Assembly: GCA_963513935.1 (NCBI GenBank)
Contig: OY740770.1
Location: forward strand, 94,706,511-94,770,510
DNA: 64,000 nucleotides
Reading direction: 5' to 3'
From: Aphrophora alni
Lineage: Eukaryota > Arthropoda > Insecta > Hemiptera > Aphrophoridae
The position numbers were made by a program, and so were the translations under genes. The notes beneath the pieces are model-generated. The model did no database searches. It was given only the letters and a program-made list of their open reading frames with translations, and was not told the origin of the DNA. Shown one piece after another: positions 12,145 through 24,300 of the stretch (its first letter is position 1; each line of letters begins with the position of its first letter).

Positions 12145-13590
12145 TTGCGGTTTTTGTGCACTTTGCCTGTTCTTGATTCCAGATACTGAAGCTTTGTGAA
12201 AATATTCTTATTTATCTCCTTTTGCTCTTCTAATCTTTCTGATAATGATGTTAGATTTCTTAGTATTTCTTTAAGTACTTTTTTATCGTTGCTCTCGTTT
12301 GATTCTTCTCCCCTCAGGTTCTTAACTGTTCCTGCATACGACTTGCTTTCATTGCTTTCACGCTTTTCATGACTCCTTTCAATTTGTACTTCTTTTGCTT
12401 TTGAGGGGATGTATCTGTTATGGGGTTTCCTGTTTTGGTTTCTTATTTTCTGCAAGTGTTTAGCTACCTCACATCCACGGTAGTTAGCCGGATGTTGCCC
12501 ACCACAATTCACACACTTTGGGGGCGTATCCCTTCTCACTAGGCACTTGCTCGTGTCATGTTTGCCAACGCATTTCACACACCTGGGTTCCTTTTGACAA
12601 TATTTTTGGGTGTGGTTAAAACCTTGGCATTTCTTGCATTGTGGTATGATGTCCGTTGTTTTGCGCAGCGGTTCAATTTTGACTTTCATACTGAGAATCG
12701 TTTTTATGTTATAGATATTTTCTATCTTTTCTTTATTGTTAAAAGTTAACATGAAGAGTGGTAGACCTCTCTTCGTAACCCTTTCATTTCCATGTTCGTC
12801 TACTTGTCTTTCTTTCTTCAGGATATTAACAGCGGTTGTTACGCTCAGGCCTTTTGCCCTTAGATCCTCTATTATCTCTTCTATCTCACATGTTTGATGA
12901 AGCCCTCGAGCCATGACTTTAATAGGCCTATCTTGTTTATTTTCGTATGTAAACCACTCATGCTTTTCTTGAGACAATTTATTTGCTAGCGCTCGGTATG
13001 TTTCTGGGTCTGGTGTGTTGATTTTCCAGATATTGTTATTTAACGAGACTATCTTGTATTCTTTGTCGGTTATGGACTTCATCAGGGTTTGTACAGTGGC
13101 ATAGTCCTTTATTCCGCTGATGTTAATCGGCGGTGGCGGTCTTTCTTTGGTTTGAGTTCGTTTGTTTCCGTTCTGTTTTGCATCAAAACCAGTTTTCGAT
13201 TGATCAATTTCAGGAGAGAACTCTGCTCGCCTTTTTTTACTTGTTCTTTTCTTTTGGAACAACCAGTCAGTTTCTTTGCTTAATTCTTCCTCATCTGTCA
13301 CATATTCTATAGTGTCAGCTCCTATATTACAATTAGATGCCTCCTGCATAGGGTTTATATAGTGTGCCTTCTTCAAGGCCTGATTTTCCTTTTTCAATTC
13401 TGTAATTTCATTACTTAGTTTCATCACGATCTGCTCTATTTCGCTAAGTTTCTTCCTCAATCCCGCATTTTCTTCTTCATAGTTAATAATGAATCCAACC
13501 TTAGGCGGGGTTCTTTGCGTTGTAGAGCTTCTTAGGAATGGGTCTTGATCACGCTTCGATAGGTCATCGTGTGTCTGGTCGCCCCCAGAA
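12141..13590 (-). CDS. Jockey-type ORF1: nucleic-acid-binding Gag-like protein
   Basis: Open frame ending in TGA at 12141-12143. It has a coiled-coil-like segment (INYEEENAGLRKKLSEIEQ onward), a basic linker, a PRE_C2HC-type region, then three CCHC zinc knuckles in tandem: CKKCQGFNHTQKYC, CVKCVGKHDTSKC and CVNCGGQHPANYRGC. The C-terminus is charged. Such proteins bind the element RNA and help deliver it to the nucleus. The frame stays open upstream of the element boundary to an ATG at 13646, but those about 18 residues come from the target DNA. Inside the element the first in-frame Met is near 13350, after the coiled coil. This copy therefore probably lost the native start by slight 5' truncation. 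Confidence 0.9.
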
Positions 13591-13639
13591 AAAAATAATT
13601 GATACAGGTAGTTATATAAAAAAAAAACACAAACACATA

Positions 13640-13935
13640 CATTCACTGTCCACTGGCAGAGGTTGGGATAGTTCCTCGTAAAAATCTTTTATGACATCTA
13701 CGATGACTCGTCTATCAAAGTTGTCTACCTGCAACTTTATGCTGGTCAGCCCTTATGCGTTTTTTACCTGGTGTTTTTAGTTTTTCATCGGGAGTTAATA
13801 TGCCTGATTTTCGAATACGCATAATTATTTTTTTCGAAACTTTGCAATAATTTGCGGCACGTTCTGTTGCTTTTTCGAGTGGCACTGATAACACTTTATC
13901 ACTACATTCTTTATCACAACACTCAATCACTTCGC
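13640..13935 (-). pseudogene. Transposase N-terminal fragment, disrupted (IS630/mariner-like helix-turn-helix)
   Basis: On the minus strand the frame EKATERAANYCKVSKKIIMR followed by SGILTPDEK and TPGKKRIR matches the DNA-binding N-terminus common to insect DDE_3-type repeat transposases. A frameshift near 13735 leads into VDNFDRRVIVDVIKDFYEEL, the usual next block of that family, followed by a stop. The catalytic DDE region is absent. The fragment lies just inside the right terminal repeat of the 8868-14294 element and immediately beside the Jockey insertion point, so it belongs to the outer transposon. Confidence 0.72.
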
Positions 13936-14294
13936 CTAATTAGGTCCTTCTCCCTACTGTGAATAGTCGCCCCACGTTGCCTAATATTTTCCATATTTGC
14001 GAGCTATAATGCGAGCATAAACAACGTTCAAAACGAAATCGGATTAATACACATGACGCTCTGACGCGACCTTCACTGCGTGACTAATTGCATCTGCGAT
14101 GGGTCACTCAACAGCCGTTGTACAGGGATGCCATATTAGCAGAAATAAAACTAAATAAAACTCACTGCGACACGAAATGTTTGGACAGCGCGGAGCCCAG
14201 CCCTCAAGCCGAGCGCCTGCAAATAATGTGCGGTTACATCAACACACTGGTGCATACCGTCCTGGCTGAGGGGACTTCTTTACTCTCGCAGACA

Positions 14295-15579
14295 GTATAT
14301 AGGTTTTCTGTCCGTATTTCTTCATTTAGCTACAGCGGTGTTTCGCCGATCATTGTCAGACTTAGTATCAACACGTCACAAGATCCGAATTTAACTCTTT
14401 GTTAGATAGTAATTTTTTTGGGGAAAGTTTGTGGCCATGTTATAAGTGTGTTCCTACTCCTCCAGAAGATATGATACTGGTTTAGAACCCCCTCTTTCCT
14501 CTCCGTTCTGTCTGAAGGAATTAAAAGTAAAAATGTAAACTGTAAATGTTACACTATAAACATACATATACAACTAAATACCTTCAGACAGAAACTAGGA
14601 GAAAGAGATTCCTCAAAATTCTAAACCGGACACGCACCTCGATATCTCCAAATACGGTTTAATCTTTGGATAATTTGAGAACCATGAGATTACTCCAGTT
14701 TAAACATGGTTCAAATGTTTGTTAACAGTAAATTTTCGGGTGTTAAGAAAATTTTTTATACAGTAGTATATATTTTTTCTGTGTAAAACTTGCCTAAAAT
14801 TGTTCAGGCAACAATTTTGACTACTTATATGAAAACATTTTGCTGTTTATACCCTAATATGTAGTTTTTCTGAATTAAAATTGTTCAGACAATAGTTATA
14901 TTTACTTACAGTCTTAAAAAGTGAATATTTATTGGAACAAAATTTAAAAACTCAATTTATTGGAAAACCAAAACATAGATAACTGTTTTAAACCATTTAT
15001 AAAGGTTAAACGTGATACGTTCTACAACAAATAAGTACTGTAAATCATTATTACTGTTCTATTGTTCACTAATAATATTCGGTGAAAAGAAAGGTTTGTT
15101 GAAATAGTTACCACTTTTTATTCCAGGTTGCAGCACTTTTTTGGTAATATATTCAGGGTTTGTATAAATTGTTAAAGATAGCAGCACTATAGCGTAATAA
15201 AGCTAGTGAGTATAATTGTGTGCTAAAAAAAGTTTGTTAATTTATCTGGCTTTATTTATAAAAAAATGCTTGTTTTTATTTTTTAAAACCCATACATTTT
15301 AAACTACACCAATCAAATAATATCATCTAATACAAACAAAAAATATTTTAAGCAAACTAAATAAAACTGTGGTACCCGGTAATTAGTTAAAGAAGTATTG
15401 TTATTTATGTTGTGATTATTTTTGTTTTTAACAAAATATGATATTTATCAGTTCGTTCTCACTGGCTTATGCAATGTTTCAAAATGAGATTTTTTTTTTT
15501 TTTTAAGTTTTTTAATTAATTTTGGAATGTTCTTTTTCCATGAAGTTTTTTAAGTTTATTGAACTGTTTCTCATTGTAT
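14295..15579. other. AT-rich sequence with one small foldback
   Basis: No gene is supported. A 149-bp imperfect hairpin lies at 14479-14627, with arms starting GGTTTAGAA and ending CTGTCTGAAGG (40 and 47 nt) around a 60-nt spacer. It may be a tiny MITE. Confidence 0.55.
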
Positions 15580-15587
15580 CTTAATAG

Positions 15588-16043
15588 CAATGACTACATA
15601 AATACTATAAGACACGACATAGGATAGGGAAATAGTCTACGCTTTACGGGTGCTGTTCGTCACAAGTTTGACACACAGCTATCAGAAAGCGCTAGCAGCA
15701 GGTGCTTGACTGTACGCATCCCACTTGGTTGAGACTGTACAACTATTGACCTCTCTCTCACAAACCTTCTCACTTACTTCCGTCAGCATAGTCAGTGTTG
15801 TCAGTTCGTGCGCTGAGATAAGCGATTCTCGACCTTCCCTCGCATCTCTGTTCCCATATGTGGCATCAGTGCGTTTTCTCTTACCCGCCTGAAACATTGT
15901 TTGACCGTAGAGCCACCTAGCGCCAGTCACATCAACTTCAGATTCTCTAGCAGAGCGACCTATCGGGTATTGGTCAACTCAAGAATAAGCGTAGAATATT
16001 TAACATGGCCATGTCGTGTCTTATAGTATTTATGTAGTCATTG
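15588..16043 (-). mobile_element. hAT-type MITE, 456 bp, copy 2 (inverted)
   Basis: Same family and same length as 1915-2370 but in the opposite orientation. Terminal repeats start CAATGACTACATAAATACTA. A perfect 8-bp target duplication CTTAATAG lies at 15580-15587 and 16044-16051, with T at position 2 and A at position 7 as hAT elements prefer. Sequence divergence between the copies is only a few percent by eye, so both are recent. Confidence 0.92.
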
Positions 16044-16084
16044 CTTAATAGTAACAATCCCTTCAAATAGAGAGAACTTATACC

Positions 16085-16451
16085 CAGGGCCGGATTTCCC
16101 AATAGGCCCGGGCCTATGGGCGCAAGCTCCCAGGGGGCGCACGTCCGAGGGGAAAAAAATGTCAATATCTAGAAATAAAAATAAATAGCCATAACTTAAC
16201 ATATTTTATGTTAAAGTTACATAAAATTACTAAAAGTGTTTTAAGACGGCATTTTGTTAAGCCCAGAACCAAGTAAATTACTCAAAAAACTTGCAATTGT
16301 AAAATTGCATTGTGGAGTGGTGTTGAAGCAATTAACATATAGGCCTGATATAATTTTTTAATAAAAGTTTTTGGGGAAGTAACTTTAACCAGACTAGGGG
16401 GCGGAAAAAATTATTGGTCCTAGGGGCGCCAAAATGCTAAATCCAGCCCTG
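16085..16451. mobile_element. Second hAT-type MITE, 367 bp
   Basis: Termini CAGGGCCGGATTT at 16085 and AAATCCAGCCCTG ending at 16451 form short inverted repeats. The flanks CTTATACC (16077-16084) and CTTGTACC (16452-16459) are an 8-bp target duplication with one mismatch. The GC-rich GGGCGC-containing ends are typical of a widespread arthropod hAT MITE family. It inserted only 33 bp from the end of the neighbouring 456-bp MITE duplication. Confidence 0.85.
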
Positions 16452-16459
16452 CTTGTACC

Positions 16460-17598
16460 AAAGGCGTGTTTATCATTGCAACTACATAAAAATTATCCAT
16501 GGACTTAACAGTGTGGAAACAAACATTAATTCATATAAACGAGCATTAAAGATGGCCAGTTAAATATATACTATTTACAATTGACCAATGAATGAATGTG
16601 TCATCAAATCAATTAACAACAGTATTTTTATTTATACACAACAAAATATAGCTCGATTTCAAAAAACGAGTACCCTAGTTATTAAGACTGACCTGGTCAG
16701 ATTCAAACTTTAGGGTTTGTAAAACTTGGTACAGATAGCAGGACGAAAAGAAAAAAATATAAAGAAACTCATATTTTTCTTATTTTGTTTTCCAATCTAG
16801 TTTTTTCACAATTAAAACGCTAAATATGAGTAGAAATAATTCAAAAATTAAATTACTGTTATTAATAGTTTTTCTAAGTGGAGCAGGACAAATAATTAGA
16901 GTTTATGTTTGTCTTATTGTGACACCTCACTGAAGAAAAGAACTGATAAAGATATTACACTTTTTTCCCCCTAGATTGCTCTTCTTGTAGTTCATATAAA
17001 CAACTTCAGAAAATAATTTTGTCAACAAAATAAAATCTTTGGTGGTTCATAAGGTTAATTTCTCATTTCAACAATTTGTCAAAAATTAATTTGAGATCAA
17101 GATTAGAAAATTTGACCAAACATCGTGTGGCGATTTTGATATATTCGTATCTTAAATGATTAATTTTTACTTTTTATCTTACAGACTACTTGGTAAACAT
17201 AGCAACGAATGAAAAGGCTTATTTTTTTGTTGCTTACTATATATGATATTGTGTACTGATATGTGAAAAATTTTGTCCAAAATTATCACACCGTTCATTT
17301 CATTTTATTTTAGACACCTTCATACACACCAAAACGGCTTCTATAATCATGAAATTAAAATATTTTATATTTCAATATTTATTAAGAATATAAAATTTAA
17401 AAATTGGTATAAAAATTGAATTTAGTTTTAAATTATTTACCAAATATATCATTATTTATCATCAAATACGTTGTCATCAATATTATTTCCTACATATCTG
17501 ATCCATTTCCATTAAAAATGACTCCTTGTATTAATTATAACTTATCTACTTACTATTGATTTTCTACTCATCATTGTATAGCATAATTATTAACTTAC
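16460..17598. other. Intron or downstream AT-rich sequence
   Basis: Nothing beyond AT-rich sequence is recognised between the MITE pair and the copy B exon. Confidence 0.45.
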
Positions 17599-17673
17599 TT
17601 GTATATAGGTAAGGCGCAGGCTAGTGCTATGAGGGTCATTCCAATGGACCAAGAAAATGCCAGTATTATAAGC
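17599..17673 (-). CDS. LEPROT/VPS55-family paralogue (copy B), second coding exon
   Basis: A 75-nt exon, with acceptor TTCCAG just above 17673 and donor AA|GTAAGT at 17599. After one base that completes the previous codon it reads LIILAFSWSIGMTLIALACALPIY plus two bases of a Lys codon. This is the first membrane helix of the LEPROT/VPS55 family, ending in the conserved ACALP. Length and phases on both sides equal those of copy A exon 2 at 40389-40463. The first exon of this copy would lie between here and 32622 but was not identified; it would encode only a handful of residues and is hard to see by eye. Confidence 0.83.
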
Positions 17674-19092
17674 CTGGAAGAAAGAAACATGTACTTTAAT
17701 ACAGTTCACGATAATTTCAATCTAGAATATCTTCCACAAAAGCAAGGTGTATGAAATACAATTCCATATTACTCACTAATTCCCATTTAAGAAATAAAGC
17801 TAAAGCTGCTATGGTTGTTCCTCGAACTGGACCCAGGTCTACAAAATATGAATTATGCAAAATATAATATGCATCAACCATGGTGAAACTTTGCCCCATA
17901 CCCATTAAATATTCATCAATTGTAAGGAGATTTTGACCTGGGACCATTGAAATATACATCTGTTACCGGTATGTATGGAAAGTCTTTAACCTATTTTCAT
18001 AGATCATGGTGACTTCGAATTGAAACCATTAGCCTACATATTCATGAATTATGATGAAACTTTCCCCTGGGATCTTTCACTTATAGAAAGACTTCAAATC
18101 TTATAAATGATGTACAAACATTAACTTTCTGACATGTACGTACACACAACATATTAAAGTATAAACAAGCAAGTTTTTGTTGTCATGTCCCCAAAAATGC
18201 CAGCTTTTTGTATTATTGGAGAAAAAGTGAAAATGAATACAGAAGGTAAATATCTCAAAATTATTACTAGCCATATCAATAAAATTGTATTAAACTGTTT
18301 GTGTATGGTTCAAGCCAAAGTTCTGAACTATATAACCAAACATATTAAAGATTGAACAAAAAATTGGAATAACTCAAATAAACCAGATGGCAACCGGGAT
18401 TTGTTTTTTGTTTTTTAACCATGCAATGTGATATTCTTTTATATGTTGGTTAGCATATTGATTTGATTTTTGTTGTTTAAAGCCAAAAACCTATCAGCCA
18501 TCATCATCACCTAATTAAAAAGGATAAAAATACCATAAAATAAATTGACCCTAATCTAGGCCTCGAATACTTAAATATCATTAGGGTTGAAAGAGAACAA
18601 GAGTTGGTAAAAACAAAAGTGATAGGAAAGTTGAGAAAGAGGGATCTAACCTAAAACTACATGAAAAAGGTATAAATCCAACTAGGTAAACTCGGTATTG
18701 ACATTCACGAAAGTGATCCCGTAAGGGTCATTGGTTTGAATTACAAACCATCAAGTCTCACTAAAATTTATATATCTCAAGCCGATTTTAAGATATGCCA
18801 GCTTTCTGAATTGGCATTTATGGTTCATTTTCGCTTTTAGACTGATAACTTCCTAATTAATATAAAAAAAAATGAGTGTTAAATTAAGTGTTGTGTAAAA
18901 ATAAGTTTTTAAGTGAACATAAACAACTGGCCTGATCATGCTGCCTGTGGCAGTGAAACATGTAGTCACATATAATTAAGGTAGAGTAAAACAAAGACTA
19001 CAATTTAAATAGAGTAAATATTGTAGTATATAAAATATATATATATATATCTAAGGTTTACAACAATGAATATGCTAACAATATTGTTTATT
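17674..19092. other. AT-rich sequence containing an old dispersed repeat
   Basis: The stretch 18570-18710 is a diverged relative of about 345-485. A TA dinucleotide run lies near 19037-19050. A minus-strand open frame at 17717-17959 matches nothing I know and lies just upstream of the exon acceptor, so I treat it as chance. Confidence 0.4.
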
Positions 19093-19146
19093 GTGAGCTA
19101 GGACGAACTCCAGTGAAATAAGCACTCACTCTACCAAATGAGTTAT
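19093..19146 (-). repeat. tRNA-derived SINE trace (A box and B box)
   Basis: On the minus strand AACTCATTTGGTAGAGTGAG resembles a tRNA A box, and GGAGTTCGTCC about 15 nt later resembles a B box. The spacing is shorter than in a functional tRNA and no cloverleaf closes, so this is a degraded tRNA-derived SINE head rather than a tRNA gene. The body downstream (lower coordinates) cannot be bounded. Confidence 0.5.
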
Positions 19147-21000
19147 GATGTTTCCCAGAGATAGAGGTGTAGCCTATAACCAGGTGAAAACCATATCTCT
19201 GAGGAAACAATAGAAATACTTTACTCCACTTTTCATAGTGCCTAGAGGTTAATGCTACGAAAATTTAGTTACATTACATTAAATTAGTTTAAAGTTTTAA
19301 AATATCCTACCCAACAACAACTTGTGACATCACGAAAACAATATTTGGTTTTTGAAACAAATAATTTAAAATATAACCATATCAACAACTCAACAATGGC
19401 TTAATAAAGACAACTCAATAATTTTAAAAAAATAATAATAAAGACAATGAATAGACTAATAAGTATTTCTAAACTGGTAATTTAATAAATTATGTAAGTG
19501 CATGAAATAAATAAAGATGCTTTAAAAGAAGAAACAACATTTGAAAGGTATCTTCGAACTTGTATGTTTTACTTCATAGTTTTATATATTCTAGTTAGTT
19601 AAATATGGCTTGTATTTTAAATAGCATTAAATTACAGGTTTTTTATCTTGTTACCAGTTACCTTCCTATGTTTAACTGTACACTATGAAAGATATTGGTA
19701 ATTTTTGTTCACTACATATATTTTTGAACCAGGGCTATTCCATCTTTATATGCTTTATAATGATTATTCTTAAATCTTTAGATAACAGAACCAAAAATAT
19801 ATTTTACCCACATATAATTCTCAGGTATCCCCAATTATGTGTAAGCAAACCATTTCAACTACATATTTTCTCAAACAAAGTAAACAATCATTTTTACTTG
19901 CTTGTTTACCTCTTTGGAGCAAGTTGTATTGTATCTAGAATTTAAAAATAAAACTTAATATTATATTTCCTTTTAAAACAAATCCAAACAAAATATAATG
20001 AACGTCTGGACATGTAAGTTTAAAACATTTATTTAACATGTCATAACTCTTTATAAACTAAAGACTGAACCAATTTTAAATCATTTGTTGTTATGCATTC
20101 CTTCTTTAATCTAGTTATAATTAATTATGGATTCTATTTTTTAATTTAGACAAAAAATTTTGGGTTTATCTTCGTAGCCAAGGCAATTATAGTTATATTC
20201 ACGGAAATGTCAATATTTGGATTCTATACTCTCCCTTAAATAAACTTGTTATGCATTATGAAATCAATTTTTTATATTCACAATGATGAATTTTTAAAAA
20301 TTTTAGTTTTTTGTAAAGTTCAACCCTTTGTTTTATCAATGTCTGGCTGTTCCAAAAGAAATATTTCAACCTCTCAAGTCCTCATAATACCCAAAAGATG
20401 GCTCGAATGAGGCGTTTGTTTTACTAGTAAATCTCAAATTAACAATAGAATTTATTTAGTGTCATTTTAGTATCAGTATTTCAATTTGTTTTACTTTGAC
20501 TTACTCCTAGTTTGTATGCTTAAAAAGGTACTGAATAATTAAATTACTGGAAATCTAAGCGTAAGATGTGAACACAAATAGTGCTCATTTCCTTTTATTG
20601 CATTTCTGAAAGACTCTAGTACTATCTTCCTTCCCTTTCTTTTCATTCAGTTCAATTATGTTATGTATATATGTGTAATATGTATTTTATGTAGAATAAT
20701 GTTTTTCCATTGAATGAAAACGAATTAGTTATTATTTTATATATTATAATATTTAATCCGATTAGTTTTAATTAAACATAGGTTTCTGTTATCAGGCTTT
20801 GAAGGTTTTACAAATTCTAAAAATTTAAATGACAAAGGTAAATATCACACATTTTTTAAATTTTGTTTATTTACAAACTTTACAAATTCAGTAAGGTGAT
20901 TTTAAATTTTAACATTATGATTATGAACTGATTTTTTAAAACTCATTTCTCCATGTCTCAAATCAGTAACTAATTTTAGTTTACCTAAGCTAGGGACAAC
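19147..21000. other. AT-rich sequence, nothing recognised
   Basis: No exon, terminal repeat or RNA gene can be supported up to the assembly gap. Confidence 0.45.
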
Positions 21001-21200
21001 NNNNNNNNNNNNNNNNNNNNNNNNNNNNNNNNNNNNNNNNNNNNNNNNNNNNNNNNNNNNNNNNNNNNNNNNNNNNNNNNNNNNNNNNNNNNNNNNNNNN
21101 NNNNNNNNNNNNNNNNNNNNNNNNNNNNNNNNNNNNNNNNNNNNNNNNNNNNNNNNNNNNNNNNNNNNNNNNNNNNNNNNNNNNNNNNNNNNNNNNNNNN
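21001..21200. other. Assembly gap of 200 N
   Basis: Exactly 200 N characters, probably a scaffold gap of nominal size. It lies about 100 bp before a long (TC)n array, the kind of sequence where assemblies break. Confidence 0.99.
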
Positions 21201-21293
21201 ACTTTTATAAATACATTAAAGTTGTAAAATTTTCTAATTTTTATTTAAACTATTTTTAAAATACATCTAAATTAAAATGATGACTATATTTTG

Positions 21294-21296
<3 letters not shown>

Positions 21297-21391
<95 letters not shown>
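21297..21391. repeat. (TC)n microsatellite, left flank of a LINE
   Basis: An almost pure CT dinucleotide run of about 95 bp directly before the 5' region of the non-LTR element at 21392-25241. Confidence 0.97.
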
Positions 21392-24300
21392 GTAAACCGT
21401 TTTATTTCTAAAGGAGTTATCCACGATCTTCGAATATCTTGGTTCCGGGTTTTCTTCTTCTTCCCCCCCCTCTTCTTTTTTTTTCTTTCTTTTTTGTCTG
21501 TCTGTCTGTATAGGTCGTTCCATGTCTTTAAATCTGGATGCTATGGTGAACTATTTACTAAAATTTCAATTGTTTTGTACCACATCTCAGCATAAATTGT
21601 AAATATAGATAAGTTATCTCAATGTTTTTATTTTTATTCTTAATATTTTGTTTTGATTTAAGTGATTTTAGTTTGGCCATGTCGTCATATACTATCTGTA
21701 TAATAGATCTGAACAAACTGTTAGTAGTATTGTCCTATTTATCTATAGTTATTCATTATGGAGTTAATTGGTATGTAACCTTACATTATGTATTATATTT
21801 GTTGTATTTTACATGTTTTTTTTTGTTATGAACTTTTATGTTTTTATTTTGTTAGAGGATTTTTGTATATTTTTAGTTATGTATGTATGGTTGTATGTAT
21901 GCTAGTTATTATATTAAGTTCTATGCACGCTTCGAGTGGGGAGATGTCCGTTAGTCTTTACCATGGGTGATAGTAGTGTGATTGAGCCGGCTAAAGTTAA
22001 ATATGACGCACACCAGACACTTTCGAAATGCATTTCTCCGTTTCCTAACCTCTTTAAGTTTTCACACGTTAATGCCCAATCATTAAGGGGCCATATTGAC
22101 GAATTTCGTGAAATTTTTCAAAATCAAAATTTTAGTGTTATATTTGTATCTGAATCTTGGCTTAAGCCAACTATTCGTTCCTCTGAAGTGGAAATGTTGG
22201 ATTATACGCTTTTTCGTTGTGACCGTTTGCATAAAAATGGTGGGGGTGTGGCAATTTATATTAAATCTTCAATCAAAGCAAAACTACTCTCCAGCTCTGA
22301 ATTTAAAGGTATAGCTAAACCAGAGTATATGTTTGTTGAAGTGAAATTGTCCGGTACTAAAATCCTCCTTGGATTATGTTACCGCCCACCTAAAATCGGA
22401 TATTTATCGGACTTTGAAGGTGTTCTGGTGGGACTAATGCCTTCATACAGTCATGTTATTGTTGCAGGCGACTTTAACACTGACTTGTTGGGACCTAAGA
22501 CATTTGACTCAACATACTTGACTAGCATGTTTCACTCTTGCAATATGACTTTGTTGCCCCTCAGTGCGACCCACTTCACGAATACCTCTGCTACACTTCT
22601 AGACATTATTGCTATTAGCGATCCAATGAGAGTTGTCCACCATGGACAGATTACTGCCCCAGGCCTTTCTTCGCATGATCTTATTTACTGCATTTATAAT
22701 ATTAAGTGTATGAAGCCCTCGCTTAAATTGATTTCATACAGAAGTCATAAACATTTTAACTATGAAGCCTTTATGGCTGATGTTAAAAACAAACCATGGC
22801 ATGAAATACATAGCCTTAATGACCTTAATGAAATGGTTGAAGTATTTAATAAGTTTATTCTCGAGATATATGACAAACACACCCCAATTGTAAAGAAGCG
22901 TGTGACCAGACGCCCAGCGCCTTGGATTTCGTGTCATATACGGCAGCTTATGAACCTTCGTGATGTGTATTACCGCAAATCAAAGAAATCTAAAGATTTA
23001 AATGATAAGCAAAAGTACCGTTCTTTTAGAAATAGAGTAAAACAGGAAATAAGGAATTCTAAAATAAGATACTCCCATATGTTATTCAATTCTAGTAAAT
23101 CATCAGCAGTACTATGGCGTGGTGTTAAAGGATTAGGTATTGGCAACGCTCGCGTTCCTAAACCTATATCGATCCCTCTAGATGAATTAAATCGGTATTT
23201 TGTAGCACCTCTTCCTTCAAATAATCAACCCGTTAACAATTTAATATCTAAATTGAAACTTATGCCTGATTCAACGAGGAACTTCAATTTCCACACTGTC
23301 CATGGCTCAGAAATCCTTAAAGCTATTTGTAGACTGGGTAGTGATGCTGCGGGTGCAGATGGCATACCTATTAGATTTATAAAGGGCACTATTATCACAA
23401 CCTTACCTGTTATTATAAAACTGTGCAATACATCCTTAGCAAATAGTATATTTCCGGATGTGTGGAAATGTGCTTTGGTCCGCCCTATCAGTAAAACATC
23501 CCAACCTGCAGGTCCATCGGATTATAGGCCTATAAGTATATTACCATCCCTATCCAAATGTTTAGAGCGTATAGTCCATCAGCAGTTGACGAAATACTTA
23601 GAAGATAACAATCTTCTCAGTCCATTCCAGTCGGGCTTTCGGACTGGCAATAGCACTGCGACAGCACTTATATGTTTAACAGACAATATACGATTGGCCA
23701 TGGACCGTCGAGAGGCTACAATATTAACTTTATTTGACTTTTCTAAAGCTTTTGATAGTGTTAACCATTCATTATTGTTTTTAAAATTGAAGAAAATTGG
23801 TCTGTCACCTCAAAGCATGGCTTGGGTCAAGTCGTATTTGTCTGGAAGGAAGCAGCGTGTTTGTGATAGTGAAGATATGTCTGCCTGGGAGCATGTGACT
23901 CGTGGAGTTCCACAGGGATCCGTTTTAGGACCTTTACTATTTAGTATATACATTGATGACATTAGTACTAGACTAAAATATTGTATGCTTCATCTGTACG
24001 CCGATGATCTGCAGATATATCTACATTCTAAAGTTAATGACATCGGCAATGCAGTTGAGCACATGACGTATGACATTAAAAGTATTTGCCTATGGGCTGA
24101 AGAGCATGACTTACGACTTAACAAATCAAAGACGCAACCCATCATTATAGGCTACTCCCGATTGATGAACACAATAGTGAACAATCTCCCTAAACTTAAA
24201 ATTGAAGGCGAATTATTAGAATACCGTACCAGCGTCAGAAATCTGGGAGTGACTATCAATGACAGATTAAACTGGACTGAATATGTAACTGAGACATGCA

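Larger units (their letters stand above)
9343..13590 (-). mobile_element. Jockey-clade non-LTR retrotransposon, near complete
   Basis: A two-ORF LINE on the minus strand. The 3' end is a poly(A) tail, seen as the T run from 9343 to about 9372, after a short 3' UTR of about 90 bp. A 10-bp target duplication AAAAATAATT flanks the element at 9333-9342 and 13591-13600, which sets both boundaries and gives 4248 bp. ORF1 and ORF2 are both open over their whole length. The stop of ORF1 overlaps the start of ORF2 in the tetranucleotide ATGA at 12141-12144, the arrangement for coupled termination and reinitiation. Intact frames and an identical target duplication indicate a recent insertion. The 5' end appears slightly truncated because ORF1 has no start codon of its own inside the element. 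Confidence 0.93.
8868..14294 (-). mobile_element. DNA transposon split by a retrotransposon insertion
   Basis: The sequence starting TGTCTGTGAGAGTAAAGAAG at 8868 reappears as its reverse complement ending at 14294; 28 of 30 positions match, and a further short match (GCAGGCGCT) follows in both arms. These are terminal inverted repeats of one DNA element. The right arm is followed on the minus strand by a transposase N-terminal fragment (13640-13935). The 4.25 kb between 9343 and 13590 is a later Jockey-type insertion with its own target duplication. Without it the host element is only about 1.2 kb and lacks a DDE domain, so it was already non-autonomous. No clear target duplication for the outer element could be read. 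Confidence 0.75.

Noticed and set aside
17717..17959. 80-codon minus-strand frame upstream of copy B exon 2
   Set aside because: Similar to no known protein, and it lies in what should be intron just before the splice acceptor.
19093..19146. A functional tRNA gene
   Set aside because: A- and B-box spacing is too short and the acceptor, D and anticodon arms do not close; a degraded SINE head is more likely.
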